Below, piece after piece: positions 1 to 8,996 of a stretch of DNA of 64,000 bases. A program made the translations under genes and the position numbers. Position 1 is the stretch's first letter, and every line of letters begins with the position of its first letter. This stretch comes from Hymenobacter psoromatis (GTDB lineage: Bacteria > Bacteroidota > Bacteroidia > Cytophagales > Hymenobacteraceae): assembly GCA_001596155.1 (NCBI GenBank), contig CP014771.1, positions 2,418,001 to 2,482,000 on the forward strand. The letters run 5' to 3'. The notes beneath the pieces are model-generated. The model did not search any database and had not been told where the DNA came from. It saw only the letters and a list, made by a program, of their open reading frames with translations.

Positions 1-489
1 GCTCCCATCGTGGCCCGTATGGCCCGCTACCCGACGCCTCTCAAGCGCGTTATTTACTTAAACGGCAGCTCCTTGGGCCGAATGCTCACGATGGTCACCG
101 CCGAAAACAGTGGCGATACCACGGGCAGCGCCGCAACTTTCCGACGTTGGCAAACCATCGTGGCCGCGCCCCTAGCCTATGACTGCATGCAGCCTGGTGA
201 CTCGCCGCTCACCACCGCCTCATTTTCCGAGCGGCAAACGCCCATCGAGGACTTTCGGCACTGTCGCATTCCGGTTTTTGTGGGCTACGGCACCCTCGAC
301 CCAGCCGCTGTTTCCAACGAGTACCTGCATCTGGAAATGATACGCGCGGGCAAAACCAACTTTACTTTTCGCGCCTACCCCGCCGTCGAACATAATTTCT
401 TCGGCTTCACCAACGGCCAAGTAGATTACGACAAAGGCAAATGGGACGAAGTAGCGCATGATTTCCTGGCATGGATGCAAATGCAGTAG
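1..489 (+). CDS. Alpha/beta hydrolase, C-terminal part (5' end outside window)
   Basis: The reading frame is open from the first base, so the gene begins upstream of the window. What is visible is the catalytic half of an alpha/beta hydrolase: GSSLG fits the nucleophile elbow GxSxG, the Asp in GTLDPAA fits the triad acid, and the His in VEHNFFG near the end fits the triad histidine. The spacing resembles dienelactone-hydrolase or acyl-peptidase-like enzymes. The substrate cannot be told. It ends 27 bases before the stop of the convergent helical-repeat gene. Confidence 0.65.
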   Translation, partial: APIVARMARYPTPLKRVIYLNGSSLGRMLTMVTAENSGDTTGSAATFRRWQTIVAAPLAYDCMQPGDSPLTTASFSERQTPIEDFRHCRIPVFVGYGTLDPAAVSNEYLHLEMIRAGKTNFTFRAYPAVEHNFFGFTNGQVDYDKGKWDEVAHDFLAWMQMQ

Positions 490-516
490 CGCGAGGTCTC
501 CGCTTCGCACTACCAG

Positions 517-2061
517 CTACTTCAGCGTCAGAAACTTCTGCTGCATCACGTCCTGCACCGAGCGGCCCGAAATCTTGCTTTCGAGCCACGAAATGATGTC
601 GAAATAGAGAAATGGCCGGCGGTCGAAGGGCCGAGAGGCGATGTCTTCCAGCTTGGCTTTCAGACTGATAAACTCCTCGCGCAGCTGGTTGGGGGCCACG
701 CGCCCTACCCGCCGCAAAAACCGGAACACCTCGACCTGCATGGGCTGCTGGTCGTTCATCTTACCCAGAAACTGGTACACCGAGCGCACCTGGTATTCGA
801 GCTCGGCATCCTGGCCAACTTCGAAATGCGCCACCAGGTTGAGGATGCGGGCAAAGCATTGCAAGTCTTCGCGCAGGCTCAGGTCTTTGTGGTCAATAAT
901 CAGGTTTAAGTACTTGATAGCCTGTTTATACTGCCCGCTCCCGAAGTACAGACAGGCAATTTTATAGTAGAAAACCAGCGTGCGGTGCAGGTCGAGCTGG
1001 CCCTTATACTGCTCCAGCTGCTCCAGTAATTCGGGAATAATCTCTACCCCCTCCGTGAAGCGCGCCTCCAGAAAACAGGCGTTGATGCGGTTGGTCCAGA
1101 TGTATTGAAATAGCAGAATTTCGGTGTTGGGCGTGGCCCGGCGCGTCTGGTTGGCCCCAAAGTCTTCCAGCACCTGCAACACCTCCCGAAACCGACTATA
1201 ATACATCATGTTAAACAAGGAAGCCAGCACGTTGTGCAGGCCCTTAATATAAAGCATCGTCTGGCTTTCCTTGAGGTGCGGCAGCTGCTCAAACAGGTCC
1301 ACCCATTTCTGCGCGTAGCGGTAGCAGGCTTTAAAATTCTGGTTGATAGTATGATACCAAACGTGCGCCTGATAGAAGTACAGCTTCTCCCAAAAGCCGC
1401 TGCCGTGTGCCAGCTGCGCCGGCAAGTGCTCCCGAAAATACGCCGTAAACTGCTCGTGGTCAGCCTGGTTGCGGGCGTGACCAGCTTGCAGATACAGCCC
1501 GTACAGCCGCAGCGACGCGTTGGATAAGGCGTGCTGCTGGGCGAGGTGCGCGGCCGTGGCCGTGGCCTCGGCCGCCAAAGATTCGGCCCTACCCTGCAAG
1601 CTGCGCGTGATGTACTGCGACTCGATAATCTTCTCAAAATCAATGGCTAGCAGCGCCACGTGCGGCAGCTCGGCCTGCTGGGCGGCCACCTTTACTTTGG
1701 CCAGCATCCGTAGGCTTTGCTGGTAAAAGCCCTTATTATAAAGTACGCGGGCGTAGTCAAGCTGCTCATGCAGCTGAATATCAAGGTTCTGGCCGGCGTG
1801 GTAGAGGCGCAGGCTGGCCAGCAGCTGCTTATATAGGTTAGCCTTGAGATTGGCGAGCTGGGCGCGCTTGAGCGTTGGCACCTGGGTCAGCACGCGCTCT
1901 TCATCGGGCTGCTCCTGGGCATCTAAGGCGTCGAAGAGCTGCAGAAACTTGAGGCCCTCCGTCGAGCCCTGGCGGTTGGTGAACAGCCGGAAATGGCGCT
2001 TTTCCGACTGCGTCAGGGATTTTATCAGCTGAAAAACGGGGTCGCTGCTCTTGTTAGGCAT
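517..2061 (-). CDS. Helical-repeat (TPR-like) hypothetical protein
   Basis: A 514-residue soluble protein with no signal peptide or membrane segment. It is almost wholly helical, rich in Leu, Ala, Gln and aromatic residues, with recurring A/Y/L patterns (for example ARVLYNKGFYQQSL and YKIACLYFGSGQYKQAIKYL) that look like tetratricopeptide-type helix pairs. Proteins of this length and look are common as unnamed proteins in Bacteroidota, and I do not recognise a function. It is transcribed away from leuA, so the 167 bases between them must hold divergent promoters. Confidence 0.6.
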   Translation of the reverse strand: MPNKSSDPVFQLIKSLTQSEKRHFRLFTNRQGSTEGLKFLQLFDALDAQEQPDEERVLTQVPTLKRAQLANLKANLYKQLLASLRLYHAGQNLDIQLHEQLDYARVLYNKGFYQQSLRMLAKVKVAAQQAELPHVALLAIDFEKIIESQYITRSLQGRAESLAAEATATAAHLAQQHALSNASLRLYGLYLQAGHARNQADHEQFTAYFREHLPAQLAHGSGFWEKLYFYQAHVWYHTINQNFKACYRYAQKWVDLFEQLPHLKESQTMLYIKGLHNVLASLFNMMYYSRFREVLQVLEDFGANQTRRATPNTEILLFQYIWTNRINACFLEARFTEGVEIIPELLEQLEQYKGQLDLHRTLVFYYKIACLYFGSGQYKQAIKYLNLIIDHKDLSLREDLQCFARILNLVAHFEVGQDAELEYQVRSVYQFLGKMNDQQPMQVEVFRFLRRVGRVAPNQLREEFISLKAKLEDIASRPFDRRPFLYFDIISWLESKISGRSVQDVMQQKFLTLK

Positions 2062-2147
2062 TGTATAATATTAATCGCTAAAATACTTATTTACAGAATG
2101 TTACTTAAAAAAGTAGCCAACTTGGAAATAATAGAAACCCCGGAAAA

Positions 2148-2221
2148 ATGTTTTTGCTACTTTGAAAAGTACTGGTACTTGCAGTGCATTAACAAAGCTG
2201 GCCCCGTCCCGGCGGGTTTTT
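2148..2221 (+). promoter_or_regulatory. Possible leuA leader: mini-ORF MFLLL and hairpin with T-run
   Basis: Just ahead of leuA a five-codon ORF (2148-2165) reads MFLLL, with three consecutive Leu codons TTG CTA CTT. It is followed by a small palindrome AAGTACTGGTACTT and then by a 5-bp stem with a four-base loop (2203-2216, one G-T pair) and a TTTTT run at 2217, eight bases before the leuA start codon. This is the order expected of a leucine attenuator, but so short an ORF can occur by chance and no clear promoter is visible upstream. The TACTTTG within it could instead be a degenerate -7 box. Confidence 0.3.
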
Positions 2222-2228
2222 ATCTCTC

Positions 2229-3395
2229 ATGGCACCGCAAAAAATTCAGATTTTCGACACTACCCTCCGCGATGGCGAACAGGTGCCGGGCTGCAAGCTA
2301 AACCAGCAGGAGAAGCTCGTTATTGCCCGGCAGCTGGAGGCGCTGGGCGTCGATGTCATCGAGGCCGGTTTCCCGGTGTCGAGTCCCGGCGACTTTGCCG
2401 CCGTGGCCGCCATCGCCGCCCAAACCCAGGAAGCCACCGTGTGCGGCCTCACCCGCGCCGTCGAAAACGACATCCGGGTGGCCGCCGAGGCCCTGCGCGG
2501 GGCGCGCCGGCCGCGCATTCACACCGGCATCGGCACCTCCGACCTGCACGTGCAGCAGAAGCTGCGCACCACCCGCGCCGACGTGCTGCAACGCGCCGTG
2601 GCCGCCGTGAAGCTCGCCAAGAGCTTTGTGGAGGACGTGGAGTTTTACGCCGAGGATGCCGGCCGCACCGACAACGAGTTTCTGGCCCGCGTGTGCGAGG
2701 CGGCCATCGCGGCCGGTGCCACCGTCCTCAACATCCCCGACACCACCGGCTACTGCCTACCCCAGGAATACGGCGCCAAGATTAAGTACCTGTACGAGAA
2801 CGTAAAAGGCATCGACAAGGCGGTTCTTTCGACGCACTGCCACAACGACCTGGGCCTGGCCACGGCCAATTCCATCGCGGGCGTCAGCAACGGCGCGCGG
2901 CAGATTGAGTGCACCATCAACGGCGTGGGCGAACGCGCTGGCAACACGGCCCTGGAGGAAGTGGTAATGATTTTGCGCCAGCATCCCTACCTCAACCTCA
3001 CTACTAACGTGCAAACCAAGCTATTGGCCGAAACCTCAGCGCTGGTGTCGCACCTCATGAGCATGCCCGTGCAGGCCAACAAGGCCATCGTGGGGGCCAA
3101 TGCTTTTGCGCACAGCAGCGGCATCCACCAGGATGGCGTAATCAAATGCCGCGCAACCTACGAAATCATTGACCCCAAGGAAGTTGGCGTCGCCGATTCA
3201 AGCATCGTGCTCACAGCCCGCTCAGGCCGCGCCGCCCTCGCCTACCGCCTCCAAAAGCTAGGCTACGACCTGGAGCGCCCGGCCCTGAACATGGCCTACG
3301 CCAGCTTTTTGCAACTAGCTGACCGCCAGCGCGAAGTATTCGACAACGACTTACACAACCTCATCGAACAAGAAAAATTAGTAGCCATTGGCTAA
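2229..3395 (+). CDS. leuA: 2-isopropylmalate synthase, short form
   Basis: Condenses acetyl-CoA with 2-oxoisovalerate, the first step of leucine synthesis. The HMGL-like TIM barrel is complete: DTTLRDGEQ at residues 10-18 (metal and substrate site), the metal-binding [17 protein letters not shown], and the linker motif HSSGIHQDG. At 388 residues it lacks the roughly 120-residue C-terminal allosteric domain of the long enzymes such as E. coli LeuA, so leucine feedback inhibition by the usual route is not expected. Homocitrate or citramalate synthase would look similar, but leuCDB directly downstream supports isopropylmalate synthase. Confidence 0.88.
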   Translation: MAPQKIQIFDTTLRDGEQVPGCKLNQQEKLVIARQLEALGVDVIEAGFPVSSPGDFAAVAAIAAQTQEATVCGLTRAVENDIRVAAEALRGARRPRIHTGIGTSDLHVQQKLRTTRADVLQRAVAAVKLAKSFVEDVEFYAEDAGRTDNEFLARVCEAAIAAGATVLNIPDTTGYCLPQEYGAKIKYLYENVKGIDKAVLSTHCHNDLGLATANSIAGVSNGARQIECTINGVGERAGNTALEEVVMILRQHPYLNLTTNVQTKLLAETSALVSHLMSMPVQANKAIVGANAFAHSSGIHQDGVIKCRATYEIIDPKEVGVADSSIVLTARSGRAALAYRLQKLGYDLERPALNMAYASFLQLADRQREVFDNDLHNLIEQEKLVAIG

Positions 3396-3400
3396 CAAGA

Positions 3401-3536
3401 CTAAGGAAACGGGGTGGCAGGCGCTGCCAGTGGGTGGGAGCAGGGAAATCAGGGGGTCGGGTTAAAACCCCATAAACGCCACTCTTTCACACCCTTAACA
3501 CGACCAAAATTTCCCCCTGTTGCTTCGTTTCCTTAG
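3401..3536. repeat. Inverted repeat CTAAGGAAACG, leuA-leuC gap
   Basis: CTAAGGAAACG at 3401-3411 is exactly reverse-complemented at 3526-3536, with about 114 bases between. The inside contains short G-rich and C-rich runs that can pair (CAGGGAAATCAGGGGG against TTTCCCCCTG). It fills the first half of the 347-base gap between leuA and leuC. No gene or promoter is evident in the gap. Confidence 0.5.
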
Positions 3537-3598
3537 CCTTTTGGTCGATTACTACTTAGCTGATTGCTACTTAATTGAACTACTTAAAAAATCAAACA

Positions 3599-3699
3599 AG
3601 AACGTCATGCTGAGCTTGCCGAAGCATCTCGCGTGCAGTACTAAATCAATCGTTCAACGATGCGAGCGAGATGCTTCGATAAGCTCAGCATGACGTTCT
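3599..3699. repeat. Intergenic palindrome, family A copy 1
   Basis: Arms begin AGAACGTCATGCTGAGC and end with the reverse complement GCTCAGCATGACGTTCT. The arms are about 34 bases and near-perfect (CTTGCC against GATAAG in the middle), and the loop is unrelated to the loops of other copies. Other copies lie at 5151-5250 and 31115-31215, with a degenerate one at 51168-51228. It lies within the leuA-leuC gap. Confidence 0.85.
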
Positions 3700-3742
3700 C
3701 TATTTAAGTATAATATTCTAAGAATTACGCTGTCCCTACCCC

Positions 3743-5134
3743 ATGTCCCGCACGCTATTCGATAAAATCTGGGATGCCCACGTCGTTCGCTCCATCGAGG
3801 AGTTGGATGTGGTGTACATCGACCGGCACCTGATTCACGAAGTTACTAGTCCCCAGGCGTTTGACGAGCTGGCGGCGCGCAACCTGCCGCTGTTTCGCCC
3901 CAGCCAGATTCTGGCCACGGCTGACCACAACGTGCCCACGCTGCACCAGGACCAACCCATCCGGGAGCCGCTTTCGCGCTTGCAGGTGGAGAAGCTGACG
4001 GAAAACTGCGAGAAATACGGCATCGAGCTATATGGTCTGGGCCATGCGCGCCAGGGCATTGTGCACGTTATCGGGCCGGAACTGGGCCTGACCCAGCCGG
4101 GCCTGACCATCGTGTGCGGCGACAGCCACACTAGCACCCACGGCGCGTTTGGCGCGGTGGCCTTCGGCATTGGCACCAGCCAGGTGGCGCAGGTGATGGC
4201 CTCGCAGTGCCTGCTGCTGAGCCGGCCGAAGCGCATGCGCATCTCCGTAGAAGGCGAGCTGCGGCCAGGCGTTACGGCTAAGGACCTGATTCTCTACGTT
4301 ATCGCGCAGCTTGGCACAGGCGGGGCCACCGGCCACTTCGTGGAATACGCGGGCAGCGCCATCCGTGCCCTCAGCATGGAAGGCCGCATGACGGTCTGCA
4401 ACATGAGCATCGAGATGGGCGCGCGCGGCGGCCTTATTGCCCCCGATGCCACCACGTTTGCCTACGTGGCGGGCCGGCCTTTTGCCCCACAAGGCGCGGC
4501 TTGGAACGACGCCGTGACCTACTGGCAAACGCTGTATTCGGACGACGATGCCACGTTTGAAACTGAGTACACTTACCAGGCGGCCGACATCACCCCGATG
4601 ATTACCTACGGCACCAACCCCGGCATGGGCATTCCGCTCACCGGCCACGTGCCCCGCGAAGTGCCGGCCAGCGAAGCCGAGAGCTTCGACAAGTCGCTGA
4701 AATACATGGGATTTGAGCGCGGCGAGTCGCTGCTCGGCAAGCAGATTGACTACGTGTTCATCGGCAGCTGCACCAATTCGCGCATTGAAGACCTGCGCGC
4801 CGTGGCCGCCTACGTGCGCGGCAAGCAGAAGGCTGAGCACGTGGAAGCCATCATCGTCCCTGGCTCCAAACAGATTGAGCAGCAAGCGATTGCAGAGGGA
4901 ATCGATAAGATTTTCGCTGCCGCCGGTTTTGAGCTGCGCGAGCCCGGTTGCAGCGCCTGCCTTGCCATGAACGAGGACAAGATTCCGGCCGGCGCTTACT
5001 GCGTGGCTACTTCCAACCGCAACTTCGAAGGCCGGCAGGGTCCCGGCTCACGCACGCTGCTGGCCTCGCCGCTGGTGGCGGCCATCACGGCCGTGCAGGG
5101 CCGCATCGTGGACATTACGAAGTATTTAAACTAG
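3743..5134 (+). CDS. leuC: 3-isopropylmalate dehydratase large subunit
   Basis: With LeuD it isomerises 2- to 3-isopropylmalate, using a [4Fe-4S] cluster. The 463-residue protein has the aconitase-family signatures: [20 protein letters not shown], the cluster cysteines in IGSCTNSR (about residue 347) and GCSACLAMN (about 407 and 410), and [10 protein letters not shown] near the end. Length matches bacterial LeuC. It is flanked on both sides by family A palindromes, which separate it from leuA and leuD. Confidence 0.96.
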   Translation: MSRTLFDKIWDAHVVRSIEELDVVYIDRHLIHEVTSPQAFDELAARNLPLFRPSQILATADHNVPTLHQDQPIREPLSRLQVEKLTENCEKYGIELYGLGHARQGIVHVIGPELGLTQPGLTIVCGDSHTSTHGAFGAVAFGIGTSQVAQVMASQCLLLSRPKRMRISVEGELRPGVTAKDLILYVIAQLGTGGATGHFVEYAGSAIRALSMEGRMTVCNMSIEMGARGGLIAPDATTFAYVAGRPFAPQGAAWNDAVTYWQTLYSDDDATFETEYTYQAADITPMITYGTNPGMGIPLTGHVPREVPASEAESFDKSLKYMGFERGESLLGKQIDYVFIGSCTNSRIEDLRAVAAYVRGKQKAEHVEAIIVPGSKQIEQQAIAEGIDKIFAAAGFELREPGCSACLAMNEDKIPAGAYCVATSNRNFEGRQGPGSRTLLASPLVAAITAVQGRIVDITKYLN

Positions 5135-5150
5135 CATGTAATAAGCACAA

Positions 5151-5250
5151 AAGAACGTCATGCTGAGCTTGTCGAAGCATCTCTACCGCTTCGTTGAACG
5201 GCTCGGGTGAAGCGGTAGAGATGCTTCGACAAGCTCAGCATGACGTTCTT
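5151..5250. repeat. Intergenic palindrome, family A copy 2
   Basis: Almost perfect inverted repeat with outer arm AAGAACGTCATGCTGAGC and a second inner stem AGAGATGCTTCG / CGAAGCATCTCT extended by CCGCTTC / GAAGCGG. It fills the gap between leuC and leuD, so it must be transcribed if the operon is read through. Confidence 0.88.
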
Positions 5251-5269
5251 TTTTCCGGTACACTAAATA

Positions 5270-5866
5270 ATGGAACGCTTCCAAACCCTGCACACCACCG
5301 GCCGGCCGCTGCCGCTGGAAAACATTGATACCGACCAGATTATCCCGGCCCGGTTTCTAAAGGCGACCACCCGCGAGGGTTTCGGCGAAAACCTGTTTTG
5401 CGACTGGCGCTACAACGCCGACGGTTCGCCCAAGCCGGATTTCGTGCTGAATGCCCCGCGCTACACCGGCTCCATCCTGGTGGCCGGCAAAAACTTTGGT
5501 TGCGGCAGCAGCCGCGAGCACGCCGCCTGGGCCTTATATGACGCCGGGTTTCGGGCCGTAATTTCTAGCTACTTCGCCGATATTTTTCGGGGTAACGCGC
5601 TGAATACCGGCCTCCTACCCCTGCAAGTGAGCGACGACGTGCTGCGCCGTCTGCTGGCCGCCATCGAGGCCGACCCGGCGCTGGAATTAGCCGTCGATTT
5701 GCCTTCACAAACGCTGGCGGTGCCGGCCTGGGGCGAAACGTTCAGCTTTGCCATCGACGGCTACAAAAAGGAATGCCTGCTTAACGGCTACGACGATATC
5801 GACTTTTTAGTGAATCAAAAACCGGCCATTGAGGCCTTTGAAAAACAACGCGCATGGACTTGGTAA
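5270..5866 (+). CDS. leuD: 3-isopropylmalate dehydratase small subunit
   Basis: Swivel-domain partner of LeuC, 198 residues as usual for the family. It shows [14 protein letters not shown] near residue 20 and [14 protein letters not shown], the conserved substrate loop. The last 13 bases overlap the start of leuB, which indicates translational coupling. Confidence 0.96.
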   Translation: MERFQTLHTTGRPLPLENIDTDQIIPARFLKATTREGFGENLFCDWRYNADGSPKPDFVLNAPRYTGSILVAGKNFGCGSSREHAAWALYDAGFRAVISSYFADIFRGNALNTGLLPLQVSDDVLRRLLAAIEADPALELAVDLPSQTLAVPAWGETFSFAIDGYKKECLLNGYDDIDFLVNQKPAIEAFEKQRAWTW

Positions 5867-6975
5867 TCAAGAAAATAGCTTTACTGCCGGGTGATGGCAT
5901 CGGGCCGGAAGTCTGTCGGCAGGCCGTGAAAGTGCTCGACGCCGTAGCCGAGCGCTTTGGCCACCGCTTTGAATTCACCTCGCACCTCGTGGGGGCCTGC
6001 GCCATCGACGCCACCGGCGACCCCCTACCCCCCGAAACGCTGGCTGCCTGCCGCGCCGCCGATGCGGTGCTGTTCGGGGCCATCGGCGACCCGAAATACG
6101 ACAACGACCCCACCGCCAAGGTGCGCCCCGAGCAAGGCCTGCTGCGCATGCGCAAGGAGCTGGGTCTGTTTGCCAACATCCGGCCCGTGACGGCCTACGA
6201 AGCCCTGCTGAAGCATTCGCCGCTGAAAGCTGACCGCATCGAGGGCACGGATTTGGTAATTTTTCGGGAGCTGACGGGCGGCATCTACTTCGGCGAAAAA
6301 GGCCGCACGGCGGAAGGCGCGGCCTACGACACCTGCACCTACTCGCGCCCCGAGATTGAGCGCATCGCGCACCTGGCGTTTCAGTCGGCCGCCGGCCGCC
6401 GCCAGCACCTCACGCTCGTTGACAAAGCTAACGTACTGGAAACCTCGCGCTTGTGGCGCGAAGTAGTGCGCGAAATCGCCCCGCAATACCCGGAAGTAAG
6501 AGTTGATTACCTGTTCGTGGACAACGCCGCGATGCAGATTATCACCAACCCCCGGCAGTTCGACGTGGTGCTGACCGAGAACATGTTCGGCGACATTATC
6601 TCGGACGAAGCCTCGGTCATTGCCGGGTCGATGGGCCTGCTGCCCTCGGCCTCGGTGGGGGCGGCGGTGGCGGTGTTCGAGCCCATCCACGGCTCCTACC
6701 CCCAGGCCAAGGGCAAGGGCATCGCCAATCCGCTGGCGGCCATCTTGTCGGCCGCCATGCTGCTCGACCACCTGGGCCTCACGGCCGAGGCCAAGCTGGT
6801 GCGCGAGGCAGTGGATGAAGCGCTGACTAATAACATTTTGACGCCCGAATTGAATTCCACCGCGCCTTACACCACCGAGCAGGTGGGCAGCTACGTGGCG
6901 TTTTGGATTGCCGATTCGAACGAGCAGCAGTGGAACGCGCACAACATCGTGGTGGGCGTGAGCACAATTATTTAA
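5854..6975 (+). CDS. leuB: 3-isopropylmalate dehydrogenase
   Basis: NAD-dependent oxidation and decarboxylation of 3-isopropylmalate to 2-oxoisocaproate. The 373-residue protein has [11 protein letters not shown] at the start, the metal-binding [15 protein letters not shown] and the NAD loop [18 protein letters not shown]. The start ATG lies inside leuD (13-base overlap) and fits the family start well. Confidence 0.96.
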   Translation: MDLVIKKIALLPGDGIGPEVCRQAVKVLDAVAERFGHRFEFTSHLVGACAIDATGDPLPPETLAACRAADAVLFGAIGDPKYDNDPTAKVRPEQGLLRMRKELGLFANIRPVTAYEALLKHSPLKADRIEGTDLVIFRELTGGIYFGEKGRTAEGAAYDTCTYSRPEIERIAHLAFQSAAGRRQHLTLVDKANVLETSRLWREVVREIAPQYPEVRVDYLFVDNAAMQIITNPRQFDVVLTENMFGDIISDEASVIAGSMGLLPSASVGAAVAVFEPIHGSYPQAKGKGIANPLAAILSAAMLLDHLGLTAEAKLVREAVDEALTNNILTPELNSTAPYTTEQVGSYVAFWIADSNEQQWNAHNIVVGVSTII

Positions 6976-6983
6976 GCAACGGT

Positions 6984-7107
6984 GCGCCTCACCCCCTAGC
7001 CCCCTCTCCGAAAAGGAGAGGGGGAACTAGCCTCTAATTTTAGAATAGTCTTACGCCGACGTGGCTCCCCCTTTCCTTTTCGGAGAGGGGGCCGGGGGGT
7101 GAGGCGC
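6984..7107. repeat. Intergenic palindrome, family B copy 1
   Basis: Arms GCGCCTCACCCCCTAGCCCC... and ...GGGGGGTGAGGCGC enclose CTCTCCGAAAAGGAGAG and TTTCCTTTTCGGAGAG hairpins. A second copy of the CCTCACCCCCTAACCCC arm forms the inside of the mobile element at 51306-51518. The middle contains TAATTTTA (7035-7042), one base off a -7 box, which could start the ilv leader transcript; this is weak. Confidence 0.8.
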
Positions 7108-7127
7108 TCACTTACCCAGCATTCCCC

Positions 7128-7181
7128 ATGACCCTCCTACCCGTCATTTCCGTGGTCATTATTCCTACCCTCGCGGGCTAG
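7128..7181 (+). CDS. ilv operon leader peptide (attenuator)
   Basis: A 17-codon ORF encodes MTLLPVISVVIIPTLAG: three Leu, three Val and three Ile in 17 residues. The order MT-LL-x-VIS-VV-II-P is strikingly like the E. coli ilvL leader peptide as I remember it. It ends 21 bases before a terminator hairpin with seven T residues, which itself ends 36 bases before ilvD. Role inferred: the ribosome stalls at Leu, Val or Ile codons when the charged tRNA is scarce, and so favours readthrough into ilvD-ilvB-ilvN-ilvC. The upstream antiterminator pairing is not obvious by eye and needs folding. Confidence 0.75.
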   Translation: MTLLPVISVVIIPTLAG

Positions 7182-7202
7182 CAGGTACTTCTTACCCCAA
7201 AG

Positions 7203-7238
7203 AAAACCTTCCTGGCTCGCGGCTCAGGAAGGTTTTTT
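7203..7238 (+). terminator. Attenuator terminator upstream of ilvD
   Basis: AAAACCTTCCTG, an eight-base loop, CAGGAAGGTTTTTTT: a stem of at least eight strong pairs (up to twelve with A-T pairs) followed directly by seven T. It lies between the leader peptide stop (7181) and the ilvD start (7275), so it can only act on the ilvD transcript or end the leuB one. Terminators in such a place ahead of an amino-acid operon are the output of attenuators. Confidence 0.8.
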
Positions 7239-7274
7239 TAGGGCCAAACTGAATTTCTTTGCCGAATTAACTCC

Positions 7275-8996
7275 ATGATACTCAACAAATTCAGTCGCAT
7301 CTATACCCAGGACGACAGCTTGCCCGCCTCGCAGGCCATGCTCATCGGCGCGGGGCTGTCGGATGCGGATTTGCGCAAGCCGTTCGTTGGCATCTGCTCC
7401 ACAGGCTTCGAGGGCAACACCTGCAACATGCACCTCAACGGGCTGGCCGATGAGGTGAAGCGCGGCGTGGCCGCCCAGGGCCTGGTGGGGCTGCGCTTCA
7501 ACACCATCGGCGTGAGCGACGGCATCACGAATGGCAACGCGGGCATGCGCTACTCGCTGGTTTCGAGGGAGATAATTGCCGATTCGATTGAGGCGATGGC
7601 GGGCGCGCACTATTACGACGCGCTGGCCACGGTGGTGGGCTGCGACAAGAACATGCCCGGCGCGCTCATTGCGATGGCGCGCCTGAATCGGCCGTCGCTG
7701 ATGGTGTATGGCGGCACCATTCGGGGCGGCGAGTTTAAGGGGCAGCAGCTCAACATTGTGTCGTGCTTTGAGGCTTACGGTAAGAAAGTTAACGGCACTA
7801 TTTCGGAGGAAGACTACCAGGGTATCATTCACCATGCCTGCCCCGGCCCCGGCGCGTGCGGCGGCATGTACACGGCCAACACGATGGCGGCGGCCATCGA
7901 AACGCTGGGCATGAGCGTGCCCGCGTCGTCGTCGCTGCCGGCCGAGAGCGCCGCCAAAGTGCAGGAGTGCCTGGATGCGGGCTCCCACCTGCGGCGCTTG
8001 CTGGAGCTGGACCTCAAGCCGCGCGATATCCTTACCCGTGAGGCGTTTGAGAATGCGATGGTAATGATAACCGTGCTCGGCGGCTCCACCAATGCCGTGC
8101 TGCACCTCATTGCCATTGCCCACGCGGCCGGCGTGCGGCTGACGATGGCCGACTTCCAGGCCGTGAGCAACCGCGTGCCGGTGCTGGCCGACCTCAAGCC
8201 CAGCGGCCGCTATTTGATGGAAGATTTGTCGAAAATCGGCGGCGTGCCCGCCGTGCAGCGCACGTTGCTCGACTATGGCTTATTGAATGGCGACCTGCTG
8301 ACCGTGACCGGCCGCACGCTGGCCGAGAACCTGGCCGACGTGCGGCCCTTGGGCGCGGAGCAGGATTTGCTGCGCCCGCTCAGCCACCCCATCAAGGCCG
8401 ATGGGCACATCCAGATGCTGTATGGCAACCTGGCTGCCAAGGGGGGGGTAGCAAAAATTACCGGCAAGGAAGGGCTACGGTTTGAAGGGCCGGCCATCGT
8501 GTTCAACTCGGAAGAGGAACTGAACCAGGGCATTATCGACCACAAAATCGAGGCTGGGCAGGTGGTGGTGATTCGCTACGTGGGGCCGAAAGGCGGGCCG
8601 GGCATGCCCGAAATGCTCAAGCCGACCTCGGCCATCATGGGCGCGGGGCTGGGCGACAAGGTGGCGCTGATAACGGACGGCCGCTTTTCGGGCGGCACGC
8701 ACGGCTTCGTCATCGGCCACATCTGCCCCGAGGCCTACGACGGCGGCGGCCTGGCTTTGGTCGAAGATGGCGACTGGATTATCCTCGACGCCAGCGCCAA
8801 CACCATTGATGTGCGGCTGACTGACGAGGAGCTGGCCGCCCGCCGCGCCGCCTGGCGGCGGCCGCCATTGCCGGTGCGCCAGGGCGTGCTGCTCAAGTAC
8901 ATCCGCACCGTGAGCGACGCCAGCCTTGGCTGCATAACTGACTTATTGGAAGAAGATTATGTCTGCGAACCTGCTCTCAGCCCCCAGCCCCGCTAG
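7275..8996 (+). CDS. ilvD: Dihydroxy-acid dehydratase
   Basis: Dehydrates 2,3-dihydroxyisovalerate and 2,3-dihydroxy-3-methylvalerate to the 2-oxo acids that precede Val, Leu and Ile. The 573-residue protein carries the Fe-S cysteines in [17 protein letters not shown] and [16 protein letters not shown]. First structural gene after the attenuator; its last 38 bases overlap the start of ilvB. Confidence 0.96.
   Translation: MILNKFSRIYTQDDSLPASQAMLIGAGLSDADLRKPFVGICSTGFEGNTCNMHLNGLADEVKRGVAAQGLVGLRFNTIGVSDGITNGNAGMRYSLVSREIIADSIEAMAGAHYYDALATVVGCDKNMPGALIAMARLNRPSLMVYGGTIRGGEFKGQQLNIVSCFEAYGKKVNGTISEEDYQGIIHHACPGPGACGGMYTANTMAAAIETLGMSVPASSSLPAESAAKVQECLDAGSHLRRLLELDLKPRDILTREAFENAMVMITVLGGSTNAVLHLIAIAHAAGVRLTMADFQAVSNRVPVLADLKPSGRYLMEDLSKIGGVPAVQRTLLDYGLLNGDLLTVTGRTLAENLADVRPLGAEQDLLRPLSHPIKADGHIQMLYGNLAAKGGVAKITGKEGLRFEGPAIVFNSEEELNQGIIDHKIEAGQVVVIRYVGPKGGPGMPEMLKPTSAIMGAGLGDKVALITDGRFSGGTHGFVIGHICPEAYDGGGLALVEDGDWIILDASANTIDVRLTDEELAARRAAWRRPPLPVRQGVLLKYIRTVSDASLGCITDLLEEDYVCEPALSPQPR

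Noticed and set aside
2246..2610. Long open frames opposite or out of phase with leuA, and similar ones throughout
   Set aside because: High GC keeps many shadow frames open; their translations are Arg/Pro/Ala/His-rich and match no family.
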